Assembly: GCF_029964055.1 (NCBI RefSeq)
Contig: NZ_CP124836.1
Span: forward strand, 496,001-560,000
DNA: 64,000 nt
Source of the DNA: Arthrobacter sp. EM1
GTDB lineage: Bacteria > Actinomycetota > Actinomycetes > Actinomycetales > Micrococcaceae
Reading direction: 5' to 3'
The translations under genes and the position numbers were made by a program. Shown in pieces: positions 33,823 through 43,479 of this stretch (position 1 is the first letter of the stretch; each line of letters opens with the position of its first letter). The notes under the pieces are model-generated. The model was not told the origin of the DNA and did not search any database. It was given only the letters and a program-made list of their open reading frames with translations.

Positions 33823-35818
33823 AGATGCTGTCTTCCATTGACTGTGACAAATATGATCTCCACAAGCGGTCCGGATTACCGATGGTTTCTCTAGCGGCCC
33901 GGCGCCAAAAAGCCTGGGCCGGCCCGTCTATAGATCCGAAGTTTGGTGGGTCAGGTGCAATCCGCTGGGGCTGCGAAAATTTTCCTGCCCGTTCAGTTAA
34001 AACCCAGCTTGCACCCTTCGGGACAGAGATTTTCCAACGGTAGGACTCGGGGAATCCGAGCCCTTTAGTGAAGGGGGGAATACGAGGTTCACCACACCTT
34101 TGCACCAGTCCCGAGGGAGTTACGAACCATACGATGGCATCCTGTCCCCGTCTACAGAGCACATACACGGGAGCCCTCGCTTCTGGCACCGGATCCAGAG
34201 GCACGACGTCGTCGTGACTTTTGGTGTGTGCTGCCTCCCACCGAGCGGCAGAACCAGTGGAGTGGACGAAAAAATCCAAAGTGAGACCAGCGACAGAAAC
34301 TGTGTGCTTCCCCTCCGTAAAGGGCCCGGCGAGCCGAAGGGGAAAGAGAGAACCGTTGGCTTTCACTCGTGTTCCGGGCAGTCTGTTATCAAGGACAACG
34401 TGAACGTACTCGTCAGAAAGTTCCTCTGGAAGCTGGACGTCCGGCTCACCTCCTAGCAGATAGTGGCGCCCCCCGACATCCGTCCGCAATTCAAGCCCGT
34501 TCGCCAGTTTGGGCCGCGAGCTGGGAGGTGGCTTCAGGAGCTGGCCTAGGCTGTTGAACGACCCTGCCGCTGACAGGTCAATCGGCCCCACCAAGGACAC
34601 ATCTACATATACGGCCCATCCTGGGAAGATCCTGCCGCGAAGCTTCCAGTAACCTGACGCGGCACTCTTGGTGAGAAGCTCGTCCATTTCCGCTGCATCG
34701 GTGTCCTGCACAATGAACAGATGGGGCTCATCCGGAGTGGCGTCTGGCACCGACTGCCAGTGGCCCGATGAAGGATCGATACGCAAGATCCACATTTGGC
34801 GCACATTCTTGGTCAGGACGGCTCTGTCTCCTGTTGCCCGAAAACGGTGATTAATCAGGGAAGCGCTTTGTGGTAGGCCGCCCGCTATTACGTCGTAGAC
34901 AGATCCGTAATCGGGTTTTTGGATCGAGAAGAGTGAACCGTTGTCCTGCCTAAGCTCGCCCGTTTCCAACCGAAGATCAACAGGGATTACCCAGCTGACC
35001 GACCAGTCATCCGGGTCAATACACATGCTCAGGTCCAACCGCACCCGGCCCTTGGCCGCAGCCGGTCCGGATCTTTGCTCGGCAGCCAATTTAGCAATCA
35101 CCGCCAAGAGCAACGGATTTCCCGAGCCCTTTTGAACTAGGTCCACGAATGCTGTCGAGAATCCTCGTGGCTTGTCCAGCCACAGACGGAGTAGGGCCAA
35201 CAATTGATCCGGTGATGACCTAGAGTTCCGATCAACACGGAGGCGGTCAAAGAAACCTGACAACCGATCCCGGTCGGACGCTTTCAAAACGGTTTGAGAA
35301 AGCGGATAGCCGATTCTGTTGAAGGTTTCGTGAGTTCGTATCGTGCTCGGGCCTAAGAGATCTTGGTTTCTTTCTATCCAGTCATCGAGTGTCTGCCACA
35401 TCTCAGCAACTACATCGAAGTGCTTTTGAATCCCCGTGGCGGTGAGTCTGTTTGTGCCGGACGCCATCAGGTTGACCAGCCGAGGGTAGTAAGCGGCAGA
35501 GGAGAATTCCCCGTCGTTGCGCATTCTGGATCCTGCGATGACGGTGACGGCCAACAGAGGCAGGCATGGTGGGGGTTGATCCTGCGGACCCTTCCTCCAG
35601 GAGGCGAGCCGCCGGTCAATAGGCTCGAATATTGTTGGCTTGTCGGTTTGCCGGAGCTCCGCGACAACAGCCGAGCGAAGCGACCCCACGGGATCAGGTA
35701 GGAGAGGGCAAATCCGCGTCATTTCTTCATCATCGAGAAACATGACAACGGGCTCATCGGGTTCATTGGTCGTGAAAAATTCGTCGGACAGCAATGACTG
35801 CCATTCGTCGTAGTTCAT
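33812..35818 (-). CDS. Large defence-locus protein, candidate Druantia II partner
   Basis: The 668-residue protein has no motif I recognise. It starts NYDEWQSLLSDEFF, has a helical first third and a beta-rich remainder, and ends in a helix-rich IDGPAQAFWRRAARETIGNP segment. ATG 35818 is preferred, with GAGAAA just upstream; a GTG at 35881 would add 21 residues but lacks a ribosome site. It is the first gene of the helicase operon. By position it fits DruF or DruG of type II Druantia. It carries no obvious nuclease or ATPase site. Confidence 0.55.
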   Translation of the reverse strand: MNYDEWQSLLSDEFFTTNEPDEPVVMFLDDEEMTRICPLLPDPVGSLRSAVVAELRQTDKPTIFEPIDRRLASWRKGPQDQPPPCLPLLAVTVIAGSRMRNDGEFSSAAYYPRLVNLMASGTNRLTATGIQKHFDVVAEMWQTLDDWIERNQDLLGPSTIRTHETFNRIGYPLSQTVLKASDRDRLSGFFDRLRVDRNSRSSPDQLLALLRLWLDKPRGFSTAFVDLVQKGSGNPLLLAVIAKLAAEQRSGPAAAKGRVRLDLSMCIDPDDWSVSWVIPVDLRLETGELRQDNGSLFSIQKPDYGSVYDVIAGGLPQSASLINHRFRATGDRAVLTKNVRQMWILRIDPSSGHWQSVPDATPDEPHLFIVQDTDAAEMDELLTKSAASGYWKLRGRIFPGWAVYVDVSLVGPIDLSAAGSFNSLGQLLKPPPSSRPKLANGLELRTDVGGRHYLLGGEPDVQLPEELSDEYVHVVLDNRLPGTRVKANGSLFPLRLAGPFTEGKHTVSVAGLTLDFFVHSTGSAARWEAAHTKSHDDVVPLDPVPEARAPVYVLCRRGQDAIVWFVTPSGLVQRCGEPRIPPFTKGLGFPESYRWKISVPKGASWVLTERAGKFSQPQRIAPDPPNFGSIDGPAQAFWRRAARETIGNPDRLWRSYLSQSMEDSIYGR

Positions 35819-36044
35819 ATTTTTCTCAGCAAGTTTCTTGTCCCCACGCTTGTGACTGTAATTGGTGTTACTGACACTCACCGTTGGCCACGCTGGCTAG
35901 GGCCCAAACAGTTACATGTCATCAAACCCCAACGGGCACGACCCTGGGGACGCACCACGAAACCTCGATCCCGTATCGATATTGGGATTATCGCGGAAGA
36001 TACGGAACAACGGGGCGTGAGGGGCTCGAGGAATCCGCCAAGAC

Positions 36045-36606
36045 CTAGACTTCTAGACTTGTTGCCCTGCGGGCCATGAGTTCCTTGAATCCGGTCTGGG
36101 AGTGGTTGGCCTCGCACATGCCGTCCTCGGAAGTGACGGGCTTCGGCGCCAAGGACACCCGGTCTAAGCCCGTATGCTCCAGGGCTGCCTCTGCCGGCGC
36201 GCCCACGAAGCTCAGGCTCGGCAACCGCCCGCGAGCGGAGTATGCCAGCGCCTGCAGGGTGTTGATCCCCGGCGTGGTGACGGAGAGCAGTTTATGTTGT
36301 GCAGATCACGCGCAGCGGGCCCCCATATACTTCTGCACTAATGCCTCGACGGTGCTGCCGTGACGCCTCCGGGTGCGCGCCCAGGGCCATGGCGCCGCCG
36401 CAATTGCGGGGCAGCCGGCCCTGACCGTTCAGTAGAGCCAGGTCACGGCGGTTGGTGGAGGCCGCCATCTGGAACCGGGCGGATAGTTCGTCTACGGACG
36501 CCGAGCCGGTGGTTAGGCCGAGGTGGTGGATCCCCTCTCGCCGATTAGTAGCCGACAGCATTCCCCGGCCGCAGTATCCATAGTTGGACGCAGGGCTGTT
36601 CCGCAA
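36045..36606 (-). pseudogene. Decayed DeoR-family sugar regulator
   Basis: The right part encodes a DeoR N-terminus (RREGIHHLGLTTG.ASVDELSARFQMAASTNRRDLALLN). The left part, in another frame, encodes typical C-terminal sequence (LDRVSLAPKPVTSEDGMCEA, ending FKELMARRA). The middle of the protein is largely missing, and frame is lost near 36290. It marks the right boundary of the defence island. Confidence 0.7.
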
Positions 36607-36755
36607 GATGGCCCAGCTACTCGTTTCGCCGACCTGCTGCTATCTCCGGCAAGGTTTGGAGCGAAACGTGCCCTGGTGCCGGGAATCTGTGTGCGTTACT
36701 TGTTCGGGGCTCGATAGAATGCAGAAGTCGGTCGTCAATACTGGGGGTACTTGCC

Positions 36756-37385
36756 GTGGCTAGAAAATTGTCCGAACTTCGAACAACAGCAGCAGAAGTT
36801 GTGAAGGCGTATACGGCGCCGGCGGCCCACTTCGCGTTCGCAACTTACGACGTGCAGACCGATATCCGTAGCCCCCTGGCTCCTTCCGATGTCCTGATGG
36901 CGAACCTCTTGAGCCTCAAACTGGGGTGGCAGGAAGTCGTCCCGCTCTTTTCGGAAGGGGACGGAGCAGCCCAGGAACTGCGCCAGAAGCTGGACGTAGC
37001 TCTGTCAGAGCTGGCCGAGACTAAACCCTTCGAAGATTTTGACTCGATCGAGGAACTGGAAAGGTCCGTCGCCAGCTTGGCTGTAGCAAATGCAGCCACG
37101 ACAGATGTGCCGCAGTGGACGCCCACTACAGTCTCGAAGGTCCTGCACCGTCGACGACCACAAATTGTTCCGCTCAATGACTCGTACGTCCGGAGGTTTT
37201 ACGTAGTCAAGAATACGGAGTCCCGACTTCTTCGCGAAGCTCTGTGGAAGGACCTTCGTGAGAATCGGGGTTGGATGTCGGAGCTTGCTTCCACAGTTCG
37301 GACGACTGACGGCCGCAGACTAACGCTTTTGCGCCTCGCCGACATTCTGATTTGGATGGACACTAGAGGTGCGAGTCTTAGCTGA
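36756..37385 (+). CDS. DUF6308-like hypothetical protein
   Basis: The 209-residue soluble protein contains TVSKVLHRRRPQIVPLNDSYVRRFY, resembling actinobacterial proteins grouped as DUF6308. GTG 36756 is the start. The helical fold with a conserved Arg-rich patch gives no biochemical clue. It lies alone between the dead DeoR gene and the phosphatase gene. Confidence 0.5.
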   Translation: MARKLSELRTTAAEVVKAYTAPAAHFAFATYDVQTDIRSPLAPSDVLMANLLSLKLGWQEVVPLFSEGDGAAQELRQKLDVALSELAETKPFEDFDSIEELERSVASLAVANAATTDVPQWTPTTVSKVLHRRRPQIVPLNDSYVRRFYVVKNTESRLLREALWKDLRENRGWMSELASTVRTTDGRRLTLLRLADILIWMDTRGASLS

Positions 37386-37605
37386 GGAATCGGGCTGCAT
37401 TCCGACGAACCTGCACCCTTGATCGCGCTCTGACAGGCAGCCAGGGAGACTAGCATTGCCTGCACCACCCCGCCGATCGCTCAAGTGGAACGTCCAGAAC
37501 CACCCGATCAAATCGTGGACCAACCCGGTAACGACCATCCCAGCCTGAAAGAGTCAAGGCCGGACAAGTCGCCTGCGGCCCCGACTTTTTCGGCCCCTAC
37601 CCCCG

Positions 37606-39186
37606 CTACTGCAGCCCCGGCACCCCGTCCCGGATCGCGAACGACGCCTTCGTGCTCACCGGGGATCCCGGCGTCGTGACGTAGTCCAGCGTCCGGAAGT
37701 CGGCGGTCATGGCGTCCTTGGTGATGCGGGTGTTCACGTAGCCGCGGTTGTCGTTGTAGAACTTCAGGTGCGGGTTCCAAGCCATTACCGGATCCGTAGT
37801 TGATCCTGAGCCGTTGCCGGTGGACGAGATGGAGGTGCACACCAGTTCCGAGCCCACCACGGGCGAGGCCGGGTCCTTGTAGTCCACCTTGACGTCGTTG
37901 GCCCAGTTGCGGTGCACGTCACCGGTCAGGACCACGGCGTTGCGCACCTTCGCGTCCACCCAGCCCTGCGTGATGCGGCGGCGCGACGCGGCGTAGCCGT
38001 CCCACCCGTCCATGGAGACGTCGTCGATCTCCGGTGCCTTGTCCCGGTCCCGCTCGGCGAAGAAAACCTGCTGGCCCAGGATGTCCCAACGCTGCGTGGA
38101 GTTCCGGAAACCGTCCAGCAGCCACTTCTCCTGCTCCGCGCCGGTGATGGTGCGGTCCTCGGCCAGGCGCCCGGCCACGTTTTTCTGCCAGCCGTCGCCG
38201 GCCAGCTGGTCATCACGGTACTGCCGCGTGTCCATCATGTGGAAGTTCGCCAGCTGTCCCCACTGCAACCGCCGGTAAATCTTCATGTCGGCACCCGCCG
38301 GCACGGAGGAGGTCCGCAGCGGCATGTTCTCGTAGTACGCCTGGAACGCGGCGGCGCGGCGCTGGCGGAAATGCTCGGTGGTGTCGTTCAGCTGCCCGGC
38401 ATCCTGGTTTTCCGGGACCTCGTCCGCCCAGTTGTTGTCCACCTCGTGGTCATCCCACACCACCAACCACGGCGCCACCGCGTGCGCGGCCTGCAGGTCG
38501 GCGTCGGCCTTGTACTGGGCGTGCCGCTGCCGGTAGCCAGCCAGGCTGGTGGTCTCCGGGCCGGCGTGGTCGCGCGGGTTGCCGCCGCCGATCACATAGC
38601 TGTCCATCTTGTACTCGTACAGGTAATCACCCAGGTGCAGCACCAGGTCCGGGTGGTCCTGCGCCAGCCGCGCATAGGCGGTGAAGTAGCCGTGCTCGTA
38701 CTGGGCGCAGCTGGCGAACGCCATGGCCAGCGCCGCCGGCGTCTCGTGCAGCGCCGGACTGGTCAACGTGCGGCCCACCGCGCTGATATGCCGGCCGGTG
38801 CGGAACCGGTAGAAGTATTCGCGCCCCGGCCGCAGGCCTTTCAGCTCCACGTGCACCGAGTGCGCGGTTTCGATCCGGGCGTGCTCGACGCCGCGGGCCA
38901 CAACTTTGCGCATGCCGGCGTCCTCGGCCACTTCCCAGGCCACCGCTACGTTGCGCGACGGCATGCCGCCCAGGCCGTCCCCGGCCACCGGGTCCACGGC
39001 CAGCCGGGTCCAGATCACAAAGCCGTCCGGCCACGGCTCGCCGGAGGCGATGCCCAGCTGGAACGGATCGGTGCGCATGCCGGCGTCGTCCGCGGTGGAG
39101 GTGGCGACGGCGGCACCCGGCCAGGCGGCGACGAGCCCGGCTCCGAGGCCGGCGGAAAGAACGGATCTGCGTGAAATGTTGTCCAT
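37606..39186 (-). CDS. phoD: PhoD-family alkaline phosphatase, Tat-exported
   Basis: The 526-residue protein has a twin-arginine signal (SRRSVLSAGLGAGLVAAWPG), a PhoD N-terminal beta domain (about 35-125) and a metallophosphoesterase core with LHLGDYLYEY, VWDDHEVDNNWADE and LTGDVHRNWAND supplying iron/calcium ligands. It releases phosphate from phosphomono- and diesters outside the membrane. ATG 39186 is chosen because the Tat motif starts there. It is monocistronic; a Pho box was not identified. Confidence 0.93.
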   Translation of the reverse strand: MDNISRRSVLSAGLGAGLVAAWPGAAVATSTADDAGMRTDPFQLGIASGEPWPDGFVIWTRLAVDPVAGDGLGGMPSRNVAVAWEVAEDAGMRKVVARGVEHARIETAHSVHVELKGLRPGREYFYRFRTGRHISAVGRTLTSPALHETPAALAMAFASCAQYEHGYFTAYARLAQDHPDLVLHLGDYLYEYKMDSYVIGGGNPRDHAGPETTSLAGYRQRHAQYKADADLQAAHAVAPWLVVWDDHEVDNNWADEVPENQDAGQLNDTTEHFRQRRAAAFQAYYENMPLRTSSVPAGADMKIYRRLQWGQLANFHMMDTRQYRDDQLAGDGWQKNVAGRLAEDRTITGAEQEKWLLDGFRNSTQRWDILGQQVFFAERDRDKAPEIDDVSMDGWDGYAASRRRITQGWVDAKVRNAVVLTGDVHRNWANDVKVDYKDPASPVVGSELVCTSISSTGNGSGSTTDPVMAWNPHLKFYNDNRGYVNTRITKDAMTADFRTLDYVTTPGSPVSTKASFAIRDGVPGLQ

Positions 39187-39358
39187 GCCTCCGACCGTAC
39201 GGAGGGTGGTTGGACAAGTCTTGTGGACCATGTGAATGGCTAGTTAACTGTGTGACAAGACCTGTTGACCCGGTGACCTCCGCTAAGCGGGCTCGGGACT
39301 GCTCCCGCACAAAGGCGAAGCCTCGGCCCCCGCGGTCCTACCGGCTAGGATCGGCGCT

Positions 39359-40528
39359 ATGGGGATCAGCGAGGACATCTTCGAAGGGCAGCCCGCCGAC
39401 ATGCCGGAGCCGATGCCGCGGCGCACCGCACTGTACCGGCCAGGACCGTGCCCGGCCGTTGTGCGGCACCTGGGAGGGTACGCCCCGTTTATGGAGTTCA
39501 GCGCCGCGCAGGGAGTTCGGGCCAAGGAGCTGGCGTCCGACCCGGAGCGGCTCATCGGGTTCCTGCGCACGTTCGGCTCCGGGATTGCCAGCGACAGCAC
39601 GCTCCAAGCTGCGGCGGCCATCTTCGCCGGGAACACCATCGCCGCGCTGCGGCCGGACGCGCAGTGGACCGCCTACGAAGGGGCCGCTCCTACGGTCGGA
39701 AACCGGGACCGGCAGTACGAGGTTTCCCGCCTGCTCGAGGGGCTGCGCGGCGCCGACGACGATGCGGTCCGCGGGCTCATCGCCGCCCTGCTGGGCTGGG
39801 CCCGGGACGATCCGGACGAGCCGCCGGCACGCCTGCCCGTCCCGGCACCCCGTGCGGCGGGGCAGCGCCGCTACGTCCGGCCGAACCTGCCGGCGACCAC
39901 CTACTGCTCCAGTGACGGGACGCCGATTCCGTACGGCCGGCACTGGGGTGCTGACGGACCCGCGCAGGATTCGTACAGCGTGGACAGCCACCCGGAGCGT
40001 TTCGCCGGGCTTCACACCGTCGCCAGTGCGTTGATCGGGCATCTCACCGCCCTGTACGACGTCGACGCCCAGGACGATCCGGCCCATGCCGGGGACCTGC
40101 TGATGGCAGGTCCCGACGTGTTGCGGGCGGTGAAAGTCACGCCGCGGCTTTCCGACGCCGCGTCCCTGACCTTCGTCTTCACCGGGTACCCGGGTGTGAT
40201 GGTGCATGCCGGTGTGCTGCACGACTTCCCGTTTCCGGTGTGCGGCTGCGATGCCTGCGACGAAACAGTGGAAACAACTGCGGACCGGCTGGAGTGGCTG
40301 GTGCTCACGGTCGCGGCCGGCGGATACAGCGAACGCTACCCGGTGGGCCGCCAGCGGTGGAGCGAATACGCCCTGACCGCGTGGGACGGGTCCGGTTCCG
40401 AAAGTGGACGGGGCGAACCCGGCCCGGCCGCCGAAGACCGCCTGCGCGACGCCGAGGTCCGGCTGCGGGTGGCCGGCGGATGGAGCCCGTGGCCGCTGCG
40501 CGACGGGAGCGCGACCCCGCCAATATAA
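39359..40528 (+). CDS. Hypothetical protein with DUF6226-like C-terminus
   Basis: The 389-residue protein appears to have two parts. Residues 1-165 are helical (ELASDPERLIGFLRTFGSGI). The C-terminal part (about 170-389) contains FPFPVCGCDACDE and a proline-tryptophan-rich ending, resembling the DUF6226 family of actinobacteria. The CGCDAC cluster may bind a metal. It ends 21 bases before the acyltransferase start and is likely cotranscribed. Confidence 0.55.
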   Translation: MGISEDIFEGQPADMPEPMPRRTALYRPGPCPAVVRHLGGYAPFMEFSAAQGVRAKELASDPERLIGFLRTFGSGIASDSTLQAAAAIFAGNTIAALRPDAQWTAYEGAAPTVGNRDRQYEVSRLLEGLRGADDDAVRGLIAALLGWARDDPDEPPARLPVPAPRAAGQRRYVRPNLPATTYCSSDGTPIPYGRHWGADGPAQDSYSVDSHPERFAGLHTVASALIGHLTALYDVDAQDDPAHAGDLLMAGPDVLRAVKVTPRLSDAASLTFVFTGYPGVMVHAGVLHDFPFPVCGCDACDETVETTADRLEWLVLTVAAGGYSERYPVGRQRWSEYALTAWDGSGSESGRGEPGPAAEDRLRDAEVRLRVAGGWSPWPLRDGSATPPI

Positions 40529-40549
40529 CGAACTGGTAACGTAGAGTGA

Positions 40550-41758
40550 ATGCTTTCGAAGTCTGGTCAAACACGAGTCACCCAACTGGACGGCCTCCGG
40601 GGGATCGCCGCCCTGCTAGTAGTCGCCTGCCACGTGGTGTCCACCCTGCCGGGAATCGGGGGCGTCTTCAGCAACCGGGCCGTGGATCTCAACACCGCCG
40701 AGACGTGGGCGGTCTTCTCTCCGCTGCATATCCTCTGGAACGGAACACCGGCGGTGCACGTCTTTTTTGTCCTCTCCGGCTTTGTCCTGGTGCTGCCGTT
40801 CACCAGGCCCGGCGCGGTCCCAAGCTGGGCGCAGTACTACGCCAAGCGGTTCTTCCGCCTCTACCTGCCGGCCTGGGCGTCGCTGGCCGTAGCCGTGGCG
40901 TTGATTGCGATGATTCCCCGCACTGCGTCGCCCCTGCAGAGTGCCTGGGCGGACATGTACGTGGTCAACCCCACGGTGGTGCAGGTCCTCAAGGACGGTC
41001 TGCTGATGCTGAACGCAAGCACCATCAACACCCCGCTGTGGTCGCTCAAATGGGAGGTCGCGTTCTCCCTGCTGCTGCCGGCCTACGTCTTCCTCGCCCT
41101 GCGCTGGCGGCGCGTGTGGTTCGTGAAAATCGGCTTGGCCTTGCTGCTGGCCGCGGTAGGCGGCGTGCACCACATGGACGCGCTGATCTACCTCCCGATC
41201 TTCGCCGTCGGGGCCGTCCTCGGCGTGGAACGGGAGCGGATCCGGAACCTGACCGGGTCCTGGCCGCGCGGCGCCTGGTTCCTCGTGGCCGCCGTCGGCC
41301 TCTTCCTGGCCAACGCGGAATGGGTCAGCCGCGAGGAACCGATCCCCGGCGTCGAGGCCCTAGTGACCGTCGGCGCGGCGCTGATCGTCCTGCTCTTCGT
41401 CTCCTGCGGCGCGGCGAAACGGCTCGGCGACTCGGCCTCGGCCCAGTGGCTGGGACGGGTGTCCTTCAGCCTCTATCTGGTGCACCTGCCGATCATCCTG
41501 GCCGGGGTCACCTTGTTCCGCTCCGTCTCGCTTCCGCTGGCGCTGGCCGTCTCGGTGGCCGCCTCGTTTGCGGCGGCCGAGCTCTTCTACCGGTACGTTG
41601 AACAGCCCGCCCACCGGCTTTCGATGGCCGTGGGACGCGCCGTCGGACGCCGGATCCGCCAGGACGACGACGGCCGGGACGCCGCGAGCCGGGTGCCCAC
41701 GCCGGCGGGCACCCGCGTGGGGGCCATGGCCGAGGCGGCGCCGGGCCGCCGCCGGTAG
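40550..41758 (+). CDS. Acyltransferase 3 family membrane protein
   Basis: The 402-residue protein begins LDGLRGIAALLVVACHVVS with the conserved active-site His28. About ten membrane helices follow, with SLKWEVAFSLLLPAYVFL and SFSLYLVHLP typical of OafA/ExoZ-type O-acyltransferases that acetylate cell-surface sugars or lipids. The Arg/Asp-rich C-terminal tail is cytoplasmic. Substrate unknown. Confidence 0.9.
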   Translation: MLSKSGQTRVTQLDGLRGIAALLVVACHVVSTLPGIGGVFSNRAVDLNTAETWAVFSPLHILWNGTPAVHVFFVLSGFVLVLPFTRPGAVPSWAQYYAKRFFRLYLPAWASLAVAVALIAMIPRTASPLQSAWADMYVVNPTVVQVLKDGLLMLNASTINTPLWSLKWEVAFSLLLPAYVFLALRWRRVWFVKIGLALLLAAVGGVHHMDALIYLPIFAVGAVLGVERERIRNLTGSWPRGAWFLVAAVGLFLANAEWVSREEPIPGVEALVTVGAALIVLLFVSCGAAKRLGDSASAQWLGRVSFSLYLVHLPIILAGVTLFRSVSLPLALAVSVAASFAAAELFYRYVEQPAHRLSMAVGRAVGRRIRQDDDGRDAASRVPTPAGTRVGAMAEAAPGRRR

Positions 41759-41765
41759 GGAGGGG

Positions 41766-42170
41766 TTAGGCAGCCTGGTTGAAACGCACCATGTTCCCGG
41801 ACGGGTCCCGGAACGCGCAGTCGCGCGGGCCCCACGGCTGGACGATGGGTTCCTGGAGCACTTCGGCACCGGCGGCCCGGACCGCCTCGAACGTAGCGTC
41901 CAGATCGTCCGTGCGGAACACCAGGATCGGGAGGGCGCCCTTAACGAGCAGTTGCTGGAGGGCGTCGCCGTCGTCCTGGGAGCGGCCGGCATGCGGGACG
42001 GACAGCACAAGCTCCAGATCGGGCTGGGCGGCACTGCCGAGGGTCACCCAGCGCTGCCCGTCCGAGCCGACGTCGTTCCTGACGTCCAGGCCGAGGACGT
42101 CCCGGTAGAAGGCGAGCGACCCATCGAGGTCGTTGACGGTGATCTGTGCGTATTGCAAGGAAATGTTCAT
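41766..42170 (-). CDS. VOC-family (glyoxalase/bleomycin-resistance) protein
   Basis: The 134-residue protein has two beta-alpha-beta-beta-beta repeats (QYAQITVNDLDGSLAFYRDVLGLDV and ILVFRTDDLDATFEAVRAAGAEV...AFRDPSGNMVRFNQ). Metal ligands at typical positions are only partly conserved (Gln, Glu). It follows the AraC-type gene by 38 bases on the same strand, a common pairing in which the regulator controls it. Confidence 0.88.
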   Translation of the reverse strand: MNISLQYAQITVNDLDGSLAFYRDVLGLDVRNDVGSDGQRWVTLGSAAQPDLELVLSVPHAGRSQDDGDALQQLLVKGALPILVFRTDDLDATFEAVRAAGAEVLQEPIVQPWGPRDCAFRDPSGNMVRFNQAA

Positions 42171-42208
42171 GTCTCCCACGCTAGGGGAGCGGCTGCGGCG
42201 GCGCTTCT

Positions 42209-42631
42209 TCAATCCTGCTCGGTTTGCACTCTCTGCTTCCGGGCGGGCCGCGTGCGCAGCCGGGCGATGCACAATGGCATGGCCTGCACCGCGTCGTGCT
42301 GCCGGGAACGATACTCACTCGGGGGCATGCCGACGATCTCGGTGAACCGCGAGCTGAACGATCCCAATGAGGTACAGCCCACCTCCATGCAGGCATCCGT
42401 CACGCTGGCGCCGGCCCGCAACAACGCCATGGCCCGTTCGATCCGCCGGGTCATGAGGTAGTTGTAGGGTGTCTCACCGAAGGCGGCCTTGAACTGGCGG
42501 GAGAAATGCGCCGGGGACATCAGGGCACCGGCGGCCATCGTGGGCACATCAAGCGGCCGGGCGTAGTGGCGGTCGATCAGGTCCCGCGCCCGGCGCAGCT
42601 GCGCCAGGTTGGCCAGCTCCTGCGGTGTCAT
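42209..42631 (-). CDS. AraC-family regulator, single DNA-binding domain
   Basis: The 140-residue protein consists almost wholly of the two-HTH AraC domain (about 12-110, ARDLIDRHYARPLDVPTMAAGALMSPAHFSRQFKAAFGETPYNYL, then ACMEVGCTSLGSFSSRFTEIVG). It has no ligand-binding domain and a basic tail. It probably regulates itself and the downstream VOC gene. Confidence 0.9.
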   Translation of the reverse strand: MTPQELANLAQLRRARDLIDRHYARPLDVPTMAAGALMSPAHFSRQFKAAFGETPYNYLMTRRIERAMALLRAGASVTDACMEVGCTSLGSFSSRFTEIVGMPPSEYRSRQHDAVQAMPLCIARLRTRPARKQRVQTEQD

Positions 42632-42728
42632 GCGGTTAGTCTAGCCGCGCAGGCCCCGGGGGATGCGGGTTTTCCGGCGGGCTCTGCGGGCCTTCGCGCG
42701 CGCCATCCATCCGCCCTTCTGCGGGTGA

Positions 42729-42870
42729 CTATTGGGTGTCCACGGCTTCGATTCCGTCCAGGATGAGATTAAGGCCGAACTCAAACTCCGCCCCGAAGTC
42801 ATAGCCCGGTTTGAGGAACCTTGGTGCGGCAACTCCCGACAGTTCCTGCACTCCTTCAGTGCTCCGCTCG
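42729..42870 (-). pseudogene. C-terminal fragment of a TetR-type regulator
   Basis: The last about 40 codons of this frame (RFLKPGYDFGAEFEFGLNLI, then LDGIEAVDTQ) match the end of the TetR C-terminal domain, where F.FGLDLLLDGLE is conserved. Upstream the frame is only the shadow of the ASCH gene, so the DNA-binding part is gone. Confidence 0.5.
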
Positions 42871-42892
42871 GCGCCGAGAGCCAAGGAACGCC

Positions 42893-43315
42893 TTAGAGCA
42901 GTTTTACGACGCGGAAACGTTCGAGCACTATCTCCGTGCCGTCGTCCACAACGAACGAAGCATCGCCGAGGTAGCTGCGCATCTCCGCGCAGTCCCAGAA
43001 GCTTTGATGTTCGGCCCGCCACTCGGCCAGGGACGAATATCCTTCGCCTTCGTCGCGGGCATGCTCCCATGGAACGGCGGCGAGCGGGACGACTTGGACA
43101 TCTGTTATTTCGATTACCGCAACGGCGTTCTCAGCCGAATCGATGACCACGTGCCGGGCACCAACCTCCGGCAACGGTTCGTCATCCACCCGGTACTCCG
43201 CCGCCAGGGCCGCCGTCGTGGTTTTACTGCCATCGACGACGGCGGATACGAACAGTTCGCGTAACGGCCCAGGGAAGGCGAACTCAGCGCGGGGCAGGTC
43301 ATTGAATTCGTTCAC
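42893..43315 (-). CDS. ASCH-domain protein
   Basis: The 140-residue protein carries the ASCH fold signature: GSKTTTAALAAEY near the start, then LPEVGARHVVIDSAENAVAV and ITDVQVVPLAAV, then EGEGYSSLAEWRAEHQSFW. ASCH proteins bind RNA or act on modified nucleosides (YqfB amidohydrolase is one). GTG 43315 is the start. The gene is intact within a patch of gene remnants. Confidence 0.78.
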   Translation of the reverse strand: MNEFNDLPRAEFAFPGPLRELFVSAVVDGSKTTTAALAAEYRVDDEPLPEVGARHVVIDSAENAVAVIEITDVQVVPLAAVPWEHARDEGEGYSSLAEWRAEHQSFWDCAEMRSYLGDASFVVDDGTEIVLERFRVVKLL

Positions 43316-43479
43316 GTCGTCATTGTGTCCGCCCCGCCTGCAGCCGGCAAGTCCTGCCAGCGGCCCTGGCAACTTCCCTGCCGGACCTCGCCCGAATCAC
43401 TGCCGAGGTAAGCCTCGGATGAGGCGATCCGCCGATGAAGGGTCCACGGAACCCTGCCGTTCCCATAGGCATCCGGCTA

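Noticed and set aside
42641..42706. 21-codon Arg-rich ORF after AAGGGCGG on the minus strand
   Set aside because: Too short and too basic to separate from chance in GC-rich DNA, although the ribosome site is good.
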